Shown: positions 1 through 7,769, counted from the stretch's first letter. The stretch is 12,522 nucleotides of DNA from CAYNFT01 sp964396535 (GCA_964396535.1 CAYNFT010000063.1:1-12522), one strand, 5' to 3'. Made by a program: numbers and translations. Notes: generated from the sequence alone by a model not told the origin.

Positions 1-226
1 AGGTAATTTCCAGGATAGCTCTGGTACCCGCTTTAGCTGCTTTTACCCTGACCAAGGTACGCATGGCTTCAGCGATTCGGCCTTGTTTACCAATAACTCT
101 GCCTTTATCATCATCGGCAACCTGCAGCTTAAGTGTTATGCCTTGCTCATTCTCTTCTTCAGTTACGACCACGTCATCAGGTGAGTTTACAATCGATCTG
201 GCGATATACTCTACTAGTTCTTTCAT
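1..226 (-). CDS. khpA: KH-domain RNA-binding protein KhpA (3' end off window)
   Basis: Small single-KH-domain RNA-binding protein; the family acts in the cytoplasm on RNA, often with KhpB, and is usually encoded next to rpsP. The reverse complement from ATG 226-224 reads MKELVEYIARSIVNSPDDVV and continues open for 75 codons to the window edge. The KH signature GxxG is visible as VIGKQGR at about residues 46-52, followed by the helix AEAMRTLVRV. Family members are about 75-80 aa, so only the last few residues are missing. The ATG overlaps the rpsP stop as ATGA (223-226). A strong Shine-Dalgarno AAGGAG sits at 232-237 inside the rpsP end, which fixes the start and indicates translational coupling. 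It is transcribed from the rpsP promoter at 508-536. Confidence 0.93.
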   Translation of the reverse strand, partial: MKELVEYIARSIVNSPDDVVVTEEENEQGITLKLQVADDDKGRVIGKQGRIAEAMRTLVRVKAAKAGTRAILEIT

Positions 227-492
227 GTTTTCTCCTTGATTGTGTTGAACTTCTCTATAATGCCTGCCTTTGACAGCAGTCTTTTAGCGGTCGCCGTTGG
301 TTGTGCTCCCTGTCTGAGCCACTTCAGTGCTTTTTCTTCATCAATAACTACTGTTTCCGGTTCAGTTAGGGGGTCGTAATGCCCGATAATGTTAATAAAT
401 GCTCCATCACGGGGTGCCCGAGAATCGGCTACTACCAGCCGATAACTTGGCCTTTTTTTGGCTCCTACTCGTCTTAATCTAATCTTTACCAT
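223..492 (-). CDS. rpsP: 30S ribosomal protein S16
   Basis: Primary small-subunit ribosomal protein that stabilises 16S rRNA during 30S assembly. The 89-aa product opens with the S16 signature VKIRLRRVGA (residues 2-11). It continues with the conserved RPSYRLVVADSRAPRDG and the IGHYDPL segment, then WLRQGAQPTATAKRLLSKAG. Length is normal for bacteria (80-90 aa). The ATG at 492-490 has no recognisable Shine-Dalgarno. The predicted transcription start lies only about 8-10 nt upstream, so the leader is very short. The stop overlaps the khpA start by 4 nt, forming the common rpsP-khpA pair. Divergent from nfi. Confidence 0.98.
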   Translation of the reverse strand: MVKIRLRRVGAKKRPSYRLVVADSRAPRDGAFINIIGHYDPLTEPETVVIDEEKALKWLRQGAQPTATAKRLLSKAGIIEKFNTIKEKT

Positions 493-507
493 TTTACGTT
501 ATAGGAT

Positions 508-536
508 ATTATGCGCTATAAGTAACTATCTGTCAA
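508..536 (-). promoter_or_regulatory. sigma70-type promoter for rpsP-khpA
   Basis: On the minus strand a perfect -35 TTGACA (536-531) is followed by a 17-bp spacer and a -10 CATAAT (513-508). The predicted transcription start is near 501, leaving only about 9 nt before the rpsP ATG at 492. Hexamers and spacing are seen directly; function is inferred. Confidence 0.72.
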
Positions 537-549
537 TAGCGGTTATGAG

Positions 550-578
550 TTGTCAAAAGATTATCCAATAGTTATAAT
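550..578 (+). promoter_or_regulatory. sigma70-type promoter for nfi (predicted leaderless)
   Basis: Plus-strand -35 TTGTCA (550-555), 17-bp spacer, perfect -10 TATAAT (573-578). The expected transcription start, about 7 nt past the -10, is position 585. That is exactly the G of the nfi GTG start codon, and no Shine-Dalgarno lies between. It is divergent from and does not overlap the rpsP promoter; the two -35 boxes are 13 bp apart. Confidence 0.7.
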
Positions 579-584
579 CGGGTT

Positions 585-1304
585 GTGAAAGTAAAAAGTT
601 TACATGGTTGGCAGCTCAGCACCTCTCAAGCTATAGAGATGCAGCATCGGCTGTCAGCACAGGTCTCCAGGCACAGTGAGGTTATCGCTCCTCACTTCAT
701 AGCTGGCGTGGATATATCGGTGGGGAAAGCCGGAGAGATGGCTAGGGGGGCTGTGGTTGTATTAAACTATCCCGAACTTAAAGTGGTGGAAACTGAAGTA
801 GTCCAGGGCAGACTTGATCTTCCTTACATTCCAGGTCTTTTATCCTTTAGAGAGTTACCGCTTACGCTAGCTGCTTGCGAGGGACTCGGCATTACTCCCG
901 ACTTGATTCTGGTGGATGGCCAGGGGATTGCCCATCCTCGGCGATTCGGTCTTGCCTCTCACTTGGGGCTATTTTTGGATACACCAACAATTGGCTGTGC
1001 TAAATCCCTGCTCTGCGGTAGCCATGAAGAACCCGGGGTTGAGCCGGGTAGCTATGCTGAGGTAACAGATAGAGGTGAGACTATAGGGGTGGCTCTACGA
1101 ACTAAACTTGGAGTGAAGCCTGTATATGTTTCTATAGGTCATAAGATTGACCTTGAAACTGCCATTTACTGGGTTATGAAGTGCTCTCGTGGTTACCGTC
1201 TACCGGAACCTACTCGTCTTGCTCACCTGGCGGCAGGGGGAAACCTGGAACGCCAGAAAGGGGTCATGGCATCCGATGCAGGCTATCAAGAAAAATTATT
1301 ATAG
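585..1304 (+). CDS. nfi: endonuclease V (deoxyinosine 3' endonuclease)
   Basis: Mg2+-dependent repair nuclease that cleaves the second phosphodiester bond 3' of deoxyinosine, acting on deaminated adenine in DNA. The 239-aa product shows all family motifs: FIAGVDISV with catalytic D43, PYIPGLLSFRE with wedge Tyr Y81 and E90, ILVDGQGIAHPRRFGLASHL with D111, and GCAKSLLCG with K140. These match the D/Y/E/D/K active-site set of the Thermotoga enzyme almost residue for residue. Length is slightly above the usual 220-230 aa. The start is GTG 585. The frame upstream is open only to a TGA at 546 with no other start, and there is no Shine-Dalgarno; the promoter places the transcription start on this codon. 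prfB follows after 39 nt and is probably co-transcribed. Confidence 0.96.
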   Translation: MKVKSLHGWQLSTSQAIEMQHRLSAQVSRHSEVIAPHFIAGVDISVGKAGEMARGAVVVLNYPELKVVETEVVQGRLDLPYIPGLLSFRELPLTLAACEGLGITPDLILVDGQGIAHPRRFGLASHLGLFLDTPTIGCAKSLLCGSHEEPGVEPGSYAEVTDRGETIGVALRTKLGVKPVYVSIGHKIDLETAIYWVMKCSRGYRLPEPTRLAHLAAGGNLERQKGVMASDAGYQEKLL

Positions 1305-1343
1305 TTAGCTATTTTCATGCAGTGGATATAAGGGGGTTAATTA

Positions 1344-2442
1344 GTGCAGGAACTGAGCGATAAATTGAAGGACTTGCAGGCTAGAATTTCTATGGCACTG
1401 GTGCATCTTTGATATCGCTACTAAAGAAAAGGAAATTGCTGGCTTGGAGAAGCAATCGGCGCAGCCGGATTTCTGGTTGGACCAGGCTAAGGCTCAGAGC
1501 GTTATGCGCCAGTTAGCTGGGAATAAAAAGGCGGTTGAAGAGTGGCGAGGTCTGGAGAAGAAGGTGGCTGATATTACTGAAAGTCTGCCCTTGGCGGAAG
1601 AGGATACATTGTTTAGAGAAGAAATTGACTCTGAAATAGAAGCGGTAGCTTCCCACCTCGATGCTCTGGGGCTAGAGATGGCTTTTAGCAGTGAGTATGA
1701 TGCCAGGAATGCTATCCTGGCTATTCACGCTGGAGCTGGAGGTACCGAATCTCAGGATTGGGCAGAGATGCTGCTTAGAATGTACCTTCGCTGGGCTGAG
1801 CACCGTGGCTATAAGGCTGAGATACTGGATACTTCCCCGGGGGAGGAAGCAGGGATAAAGAGTGCCACCATTGGGATTAGCGGTGATTATGCCTTCGGCT
1901 ACTTAAAATCAGAGCACGGCGTCCATCGATTGGTTCGTCTTTCTCCCTTTGACGCTGACCATGCCAGGCATACCTCCTTTGTCTTGATAGAGGTTCTGCC
2001 CGAAGCTGAAGCCGATGTTGATTTCAAGATAGAGCCAGATGACCTGAAGATTGATGTCTTCAGGTCGAGCGGACCAGGCGGACAGCATATGCAGAAGACC
2101 AGCAGTGCTGTTAGGATAACTCATTTGCCAACACGACTGGTGGTTACCTGCCAGAGTGAGCGTTCTCAATACCAGAACAAAGAAATTGCCTTGAAGATTC
2201 TTCAATCTCGCCTGCTGAATTTAGAATTAGCTAAGAGAACCGAGGAAAGAGCCAAGCTCAAGGGAGAGCGCATAGCTGCCGGCTGGGGTAACCAGATTAG
2301 AAGCTATATCCTTCATCCTTACAGGATGGTAAAAGACCATAGAACTGATTATCAAACCAGTGATACCGATGCGGTACTGGATGGAGAGCTGGACGGTTTT
2401 ATTACAGCCTATCTCCGCTCTATGGTAGGTAAAGAGGAATGA
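1344..2442 (+). CDS. prfB: peptide chain release factor 2 (programmed +1 frameshift)
   Basis: Recognises UAA and UGA in the ribosomal A site and triggers peptide release in the cytoplasm. Translation starts at GTG 1344 behind a good Shine-Dalgarno AGGGGG (1331-1336), with an in-frame TAA just upstream at 1338. The first 22 codons end at an in-frame TGA (1410-1412) directly after CTT. Skipping one base continues in the frame of GAT at 1411 and gives a 365-aa protein, a normal RF2 length. The RF2 stop-recognition tripeptide SPF lies at about residues 200-202 and the catalytic GGQ at about 245-247 (GPGGQHMQKTSSAVRI). The stop overlaps the next ATG by 4 nt (ATGA, 2439-2442). A start at TTG 1444 would miss the N-terminal coiled coil and has no ribosome binding site, so I reject it. 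Confidence 0.96.
1400..1413 (+). promoter_or_regulatory. prfB programmed +1 frameshift site
   Basis: CTT (1407-1409) followed by in-frame TGA (1410-1412) is the classic RF2 autoregulatory slippery site: low RF2 leaves the ribosome paused and it slips forward one base. The stimulatory internal Shine-Dalgarno is weak here. GGTG at 1400-1403 sits 3 nt before CTT, in the position of the E. coli AGGGGG. The base after TGA is T, where C is usual in the enterobacterial site. Confidence 0.9.
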
Positions 2443-3569
2443 TTAAAAAAGCTGGTATATTCGTCTTAGTTGCTTCTCTTTTTATGGTTTTATTGGGCCC
2501 GGCCCTGGTTCAAGCCCAGGGTGGGTTAACAATATTAGATAGTTCGGCTGAGGCAGAGTTTCCTTTTAAGCTTAACTTCAGTCTATCAGCCGAGAGCGAT
2601 GCAGATATTACGGATATTCGTTTACACTACACTGTTGACCGTGCAAGCTTTGCCCAGGTAACCAGCGAGGTCTATGTTGAGTTTGTACCCGATACTGCTG
2701 TTGACGTTCAGTGGACCTGGGATATGAGAAAAACAGGTGGCTTGCCTCCAGGGTCCGGATTAGAATACTGGTGGACGGTGGAAGATGCTAGTGGTGATAG
2801 TGCCCAGACCACTCCAACTGGAATCCGATATGATGATAACCGCTATGTCTGGCAGAGTTTAACCGAGGGGAAGGTAACTATATACTGGTATGAGGGGGAG
2901 CAGTCCTTTGCCGAGGAGCTAATGTCAACCGCTCAACAAGCACTGGCTCGGCTGGCTGAAGATACCGGTGCCTCTTTAAAGAGGCCGGTTCAAATATATA
3001 TCTACGCAAATAACCAGGATTTGCTGGGAGCAATGATTTACCCCCAAGAGTGGACGGGAGGTGTTAACTATTTCACATATAGCGTCATTGCCATTGGTAT
3101 ACCTTCATATGAGCTTGAGTGGGGTAAGAGGGCTATTGCCCACGAGTTGACGCACCAGGTCACATATCAAGTTACTATGAATCCCTATAATGTTCTACCC
3201 CGCTGGCTTGACGAGGGTTTAGCTATGTATACTGAAGGACCGCTCGAGCCGTTTTTCGAGGGCTATCTATCTCTAGCAATAGAGGAGAGTAGTCTTATCT
3301 CGGTGCGTAGTTTATCAAGCCCCTTTTCGGCTTATGGCGACGAAGCCTACCTCTCTTACGCCCAGAGTTACAGTCTGGTTGAGTTCCTTATCACCAGTTA
3401 TGGACAGAGTAAGATGCTTGAGCTATTGACTACCTTCAGCCAGGGTATTAGCTATGATGGAGCTCTGGAAAAGGTTTATGACTTCGATATGGATGGCCTG
3501 GATGCTTTATGGCGGGACTACGTTGTCAAGCTCTATCAAGGAACCGGGGTGAAAACAGCAGCCCTATAA
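2439..3569 (+). CDS. secreted peptidase MA-family metalloprotease
   Basis: Predicted exported zinc peptidase of the gluzincin (peptidase MA-like) type; substrate unknown. The 376-aa product begins with a signal peptide (MIKK, then hydrophobic residues 6-22, probable cleavage after VQAQ around 27). Residues about 30-130 form a beta-rich, Ig-like region ending in EYWWTVEDASGD. The catalytic region has the zinc motif HELTH at 235-239, and the third ligand is E259 in WLDEGLAMY, with the usual spacing for this superfamily. The C-terminal helices contain DALWRDYVVKLY. The ATG overlaps the prfB stop (ATGA), so it is translationally coupled to a housekeeping gene, with a promoter probably at nfi. No strong hairpin/U-tract terminator follows. 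Confidence 0.85.
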   Translation: MIKKAGIFVLVASLFMVLLGPALVQAQGGLTILDSSAEAEFPFKLNFSLSAESDADITDIRLHYTVDRASFAQVTSEVYVEFVPDTAVDVQWTWDMRKTGGLPPGSGLEYWWTVEDASGDSAQTTPTGIRYDDNRYVWQSLTEGKVTIYWYEGEQSFAEELMSTAQQALARLAEDTGASLKRPVQIYIYANNQDLLGAMIYPQEWTGGVNYFTYSVIAIGIPSYELEWGKRAIAHELTHQVTYQVTMNPYNVLPRWLDEGLAMYTEGPLEPFFEGYLSLAIEESSLISVRSLSSPFSAYGDEAYLSYAQSYSLVEFLITSYGQSKMLELLTTFSQGISYDGALEKVYDFDMDGLDALWRDYVVKLYQGTGVKTAAL

Positions 3570-3808
3570 CGATCCCAACAACAACCCAACAATAATCAAT
3601 AATAGGGTATATTGTTCAATTTGTCGTTTTCTAGACGTAGACAACATTACCAGTATGAGAGACTAATCACAGCACTGAAAATCCCCCAACAAGAATTTAG
3701 CCTTCACCTCATGCCTCTGGTTGAACTATTATAATGTGCTTAAGCGTACAATTTATGTATGCCCCAAGGTTTTCAGTTTTATCTTCAGGCTCTAATTTTT
3801 GGCAATAG
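3570..3808. other. convergent intergenic region, nothing firmly recognised
   Basis: It lies between the stops of the convergent peptidase and surface-protein genes. I see no RNA gene, no strong rho-independent terminator and no supported ORF. On the minus strand, a frame shifted from the surface-protein frame stays open for about 33 codons past its stop, down to a TGA near 3712. That could be chance or the remains of a longer C-terminus. Confidence 0.5.
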
Positions 3809-6800
3809 TTACCCATCATTGGTAATGTTTGTAAGCCAAACTTCCGAAGATTCATTAACTCCGATACAAAAAAGACCAGAGTTATTGGTTGTAGAGTTCT
3901 GAACTATAATGTGATCACATTGGAAAATGTAAACCCCGAAATTGTCTGAATTTGTCACATAAAAACCATCGAATACTATATAATTCGCATCTCCTATTCT
4001 AACTAAACCATCCAGGGACAGATCAAGAAATGAGCCATCAATAATTGGCGTCTCACCAAGATAATTTATAAAAGTAATCCAGTTATCAGCATTGCCATCA
4101 GAATCAATAATCACTTGTTCGTTATATGTCCCACCACGAACATAAACCGTATCACCAGGTTGAACTTGGCTAGCGGCATATGTGATAGTTCGCCATGGCT
4201 GGGAAAGAGTCCCTGTATTATTATCATTACCACTTATTGAAACATAATGAACATCATGTACTGTAATACTAATACATTCCGAATCAGTTAATGTTCCATC
4301 GCTTACAACAAAGCATATATTTGGGTATATTCCTGATTGGTCCTCAGTTGGTGTCCAGCTAAAATTTCCGGTTGATGAAGTAAAATTTGCCCCTGGAGGA
4401 AGATTGGAAACGGAGTAAGTCAGGTCATCTTCATCAGGATCAGTAGCTGAAACAGTAAATTCAAGCAACTGGCCTTCATTAACATATTTATCTCCGATGG
4501 TTGTGAGTACAGGTGGCTGATTGGTTGAAGTTGCGTCCCAGCCTCCCAGTCGTGCCCACAACCACCAGGCAGCGTAGGCTTTCTGATTTGCATTCAAGGG
4601 TTCGGTATGAGCGGCTGAGCAATTATACCAATCAACATCTTGAGTATGTGAGTCTTGCCATTCCATTGCCCAGTTGCCCAGTGAGGTCGTGTTGTCGGCA
4701 GAATTATAGTAGTTGCAATTGTCATCAGGAAATTCGAAACAGGTTCCATCCGGATCATAGCTCTCAATGTCCGCAAAATCATAAAGGACTTTGCCATTGG
4801 CAATGCAAAAATCACGGATCATCTGGTTCGCGGCCTTATTATTGGCATCATCCCAATGATCCACGTGGCCGGTCATGTAAACAAAGGTGACATCTGGATA
4901 ATCTGCTTCCAGCTGAGTCATGGGAGTCAGGTATTCTCTATCCAGCGTCCCGGATGCATATTTATTGTCCACCTGCCCACACCATGACCAGATAATAACA
5001 TTCACGTCTGAATGGCTGGGGTCATCCAGATATTCTCTTGTCTCGATTTCCCATTGGCCGTAGGAGCCACAGTCACCAGCTAGCCATCCCGCCGAGTACC
5101 CGGAGCCTTCCTCCAGGTCCAGTGCCCCGTCTGTACCACCGTTATTCCAGGCAAAGATATCTTCAGGGAGTGATAATTCTTTACCTCCGCTATTGGCAAA
5201 GTCGACCAGTCCCATCATTCCGTCGGTTATCTGAGAGCCATGAGAAGTATGCCCGTAACCGATGTGGAGATTGTTTTTAGCTAATACGATCGCCCATTCA
5301 GGGATTTGAGTGATTTCTGTACAGTTGTGGTCAATGATGATGGCTTCCCCATTGGTCGTGATATTAACGGTAGCGATGTTGGAATCTTCAAAGCCGTCGT
5401 TGGCCTGGTAGGTAAAGTTATCGGAGGCGGACTCAGAGCCGTCATGGGTATAGCTAAAGGAACCATCGGCATTCAGGGTCAGGGAGCCATGGATTGGGTC
5501 GGACACCTTGATGGCAGTCAGGGGGTTACCGTCGGCATCAGAATCGTTATCCAGGACTCCCGGAGCTACCACATCCAGCGTAGCACCCTTGTCCACACTG
5601 TAGGCATCATCATTGGCCACCGGCGGGTAGTTCAGCGGGTTAATGGAGATATTAACGGTAGCGATGTTGGAATCTTCAAAGCCGTCGTTGGCCTGGTAGG
5701 TANNNNNNNNNNNNNNNNNNNNNNNNNNNNNNNNNNNNNNNNNNNNNNNNNNNNNNNNNNNNNNNNNNNNNNNNNNNNNNNNNNNNNNNNNNNNNNNNNN
5801 NNTCCAGCGTAGCACCCTTGTCCACACTGTAGGCATCATCATTGGCCACCGGCGGGTTGTTTGTCGATGATGGTGAGTAAGTGCAGTAGATGGAGTATTT
5901 TTTATTTCCTGTACGTGATTGATGTGCATCGGTCGGGTCTGTCGGAGAATCATATGAATTAGAAGCGTCATAGACTTGGGCAGCATCGCCAGAGTCATAA
6001 TAAAAATAAAAATAAGAATTACTCTGATGAATAATCATCAACACATATTCTGTGTTTGGTGAAAGACTTGGAGTGGTAGCAAAAGATGTAGTAACCCAAT
6101 TTGCTGACGTCGGTATTAGTGCTGGCGATGTAATACCATCGTTAATGATAGTCAAGGAACTGTGGAGCACAATAATACCCTTGACGTATCTTTCGCTTGG
6201 ATATGTAAAACCGTAAGAACTGAGACTATTGGCTACACCTGCATCTGCTGGAGAGGTAAATGAATAACCGGCCAATTCATCATCCTTCCATGTATTCAAA
6301 CTTGTTCCCGCTGTTTCGTATCCGAAATTCGGGTCTATCCTTATCGGATAAACAGCCTCATCAATAAAATCCTGTGGAGTAGTGACTGTCAAAGTCCCTG
6401 CCTGCTCGTCTACGTTTAATTCTCCCCAAACCCAGTTTCCTGCACTGTCTATGATTTTTGGTCTATAAATGTGAAATGCCTTGCCGACTTTATACTTCTC
6501 GACTTCTTCTTTCGTTTTAAATAACTTATTTTGGGTTTCGTGATAAACTGCGTAAGAACCAACAATATTTTCGGGTCTGAAGTTATCAGCTACGCCATCA
6601 CCATCTTCATCTGACCAAGTGGGATGGTCAGGATGTAACGGCGGCTGGTAGTAAAATTTCAATCCTTGGGTTTCAAGGGGGAAGGCTATTTGATTGGACT
6701 CTGGTTTTTCATATAAAACGATATCAAATTCTACTCCGCCCTGTTCGTTTTGGATAAAGGTGTATTCTTGTCCGTTGATTGTTTCTTTAATTTCCTCTGG

Positions 6801-7280
6801 CTCTTTGGGATAAAAATCAATAGCAATTTTGGGCTGAATATCTTCAGTAAGCAAACTTTGCCCCCAACTTTGGGAATAAGTAGGAGGTTTTCGATCAACT
6901 CCCAGATACCTTATCTTGTTTCCCATTGAAATTGGTTTTTCTTCAACTATAAAAGGTATATCTACTCTCAAAGAAACTTCTCCATCCCATTTTTCTAATT
7001 TTAGATAAGGCTTGGGCGGCGAGTGTTTCTCGGTTCCGATTTCTATTACATCATCGTCTAAGGATTCAAAGGCATATTTTAGGGGTTTGGTTTCTTTTAT
7101 CTTTAGCTTTTCAAGATTTTCTTGATTATTAATACCTAATTCCTGGTTCTTGTTTGAAGCTATGACGAGTGGTGCCTGATTATGGACTTCGCTTATTACC
7201 CAAACGAAAATTAGGGCAATGAAGAGAAAAAGAGATATATATTTCATATTATGATTTTTTGAATGAATTTCTTTGGCCAT
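3809..7280 (-). CDS. giant exported multidomain surface protein (interrupted by assembly gap)
   Basis: One gene split by 100 N at 5703-5802; the two halves are in different frames only because the true gap length is a multiple of 3. The start ATG 7280-7278 has a strong Shine-Dalgarno GGTGGAGGG (7294-7286). Residues 13-30 form a hydrophobic signal or anchor. Residues 90-320 are an uncharacterised beta-rich region with a DEDGDGVADN calcium-loop-like motif (about 224-233), and residues 320-470 are another beta-rich domain. Next comes PPVANDDAYSVDKGATL, the start of the tandem cadherin/VCBS-like 96-residue repeats around the gap. After them lie a probable SGNH-hydrolase-like domain (about 5350-4534), an Ig/cadherin-like domain (about 4525-4255) and the start of a right-handed beta-helix with a DUF1565-like opening (YVSISGNDNNTG). 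The total is at least about 1176 aa. The role is probably cell-surface binding or polymer processing, by inference. The beta-helix ends abruptly. Confidence 0.82.
4534..5350 (-). other. SGNH-hydrolase-like domain within the surface protein
   Basis: A segment of about 272 residues between the tandem repeats and the Ig-like domain. It contains GYGHTSHGSQ, a candidate nucleophile-Ser block near its start. Further on are VIIWSWCGQ, a GxND-block analogue in VYMTGHVDHW, NGKVLYDFADIESYDPDG, and a C-terminal DWYNCSAAHTEPLN that could supply the Asp/His pair. This order resembles a GDSL/SGNH esterase, but the motifs are divergent, so the assignment is an inference. It is Cys- and Trp-rich, unlike the flanking repeats. 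Confidence 0.5.
5342..5857 (-). repeat. tandem 288-bp (96-aa) cadherin/VCBS-like repeats
   Basis: One complete unit (5629-5342) begins PPVANDDAYSVDKGATLDV after a Tyr and ends near NIATVNI. Partial units lie on both sides of the gap. The 52 bases 5363-5414 and 5651-5702 are identical (offset 288), and the 55 bases 5574-5628 and 5803-5857 are identical. The protein motifs (VLDNDSDADGNPL, GSFSYTHDG, FTYQANDG) are typical of bacterial cadherin-like tandem repeats of secreted adhesins. Near-identity at DNA level explains the assembly break. Confidence 0.92.
5703..5802. other. assembly gap (100 N) in the repeat array
   Basis: Exactly 100 N, a conventional placeholder. Register of the 288-bp repeat requires a true length of 159 + 288n bp, which also restores one open frame across the gap. 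Confidence 0.95.
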
Positions 7281-7389
7281 TTTTGCCCTCCACCTATTAT
7301 TTTTTCATTTAAAAGAGTATTTTCTAGGCTAGGTAAATACTGACCTGCCCCTATAGAGGTTACCATCCTTTAAGTTAGGTTACTAGCAG

Positions 7390-7484
7390 TCAGGCCTCGT
7401 GAGCAGGTGGCCGGTAACCAAGCGAACTATGCAAATATAGCTGATTGTACTCCCTTTGCTACTGCTCAATCAACACTGAACTGC
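7390..7484 (-). pseudogene. degenerate IS3-type transposase C-terminus
   Basis: The reverse complement reads LIEQ*QREYNQ, then LYLHSSLGYRPPAHEA and a stop. This matches the C-terminal tail of IS3-family OrfB integrases (EQWRREYNQ..PHSSLGYRPPAP). An in-frame TAG replaces the codon for Trp, and one base is missing near 7476 relative to the copy at 9464-9733. Over 7401-7484 it is roughly 80% identical by eye to 9493-9577, in the same orientation. It is clearly non-functional and only the tail survives. Confidence 0.8.
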
Positions 7485-7713
7485 CCCCTTTTTTGTCCTT
7501 TTAGTGGGGAATTTAACATCTTGTTAATAACAGCGTTCTGGGGGAGAACAATAGCCAATAAACCATTAACCACCCCGAAAAACGCCTAGATTGTGATTGC
7601 AGTGCGTTAGTTATTGTGAAGTAGGGGTTCCGGCAAGGATTTGGTCGGGGGATTTCACCCTCGCCCTATTTTTTACCTCTGAGGTAACTTTCCAAGCTAT
7701 TGTTATCCAGACT

Positions 7714-7734
7714 GAACAGAAATGGCTTCTGTTC
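7714..7734 (-). other. 8-bp perfect palindrome downstream of the DUF35 gene
   Basis: GAACAGAA (7714-7721), loop ATGGC, TTCTGTTC (7727-7734). It lies about 35 nt past the DUF35 stop on the minus strand. There is no T-tract after it on that strand, so it is not a standard intrinsic terminator. It could stabilise the mRNA 3' end or be chance. Confidence 0.35.
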
Positions 7735-7769
7735 ATAGGGGGGTTACTTCCCAAGCCAACGGGGAACGG

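Larger units (their letters stand above)
7281..7769. other. intergenic region with IS remnant and small palindrome
   Basis: No intact gene is seen here. It holds the Shine-Dalgarno of the surface-protein gene (7286-7294) and a TGACCTGCCCC at 7341-7351 that resembles IS3-type termini (weak call). It also holds the degenerate transposase tail at 7390-7484 and an 8-bp palindrome at 7714-7734. The rest (7485-7700) shows no supported coding potential. Confidence 0.55.

Noticed and set aside
1181..1363. 60-codon plus-strand open frame across the end of nfi
   Set aside because: Overlaps the conserved nfi C-terminus in another frame and the prfB ribosome binding site; no family features.
4513..4890. 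125-codon plus-strand open frame within the surface-protein gene
   Set aside because: It is antisense to a clearly conserved domain, and its residue pattern is a by-product of that coding.
5306..5812. Gly/Val-rich plus-strand frame with apparent repeats
   Set aside because: Antisense reading of the cadherin-like repeat DNA; it runs into the N gap.
5342..5857. Repeats considered as a CRISPR array
   Set aside because: The 288-bp unit is coding and in frame with adhesin-type domains, without short repeat/spacer structure.
7477..7488. TGAACTGCCCCC resembling an IS3 terminal repeat
   Set aside because: Its first bases correspond to coding sequence shared with the copy at 9569-9578, so it is probably part of the transposase tail and not an IS end.
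7646..7676. Possible plus-strand terminator GGGGG-loop-CCCTC followed by TATTTTTT
   Set aside because: The stem is short with a wobble pair, the T-run is displaced, and no plus-strand gene precedes it.
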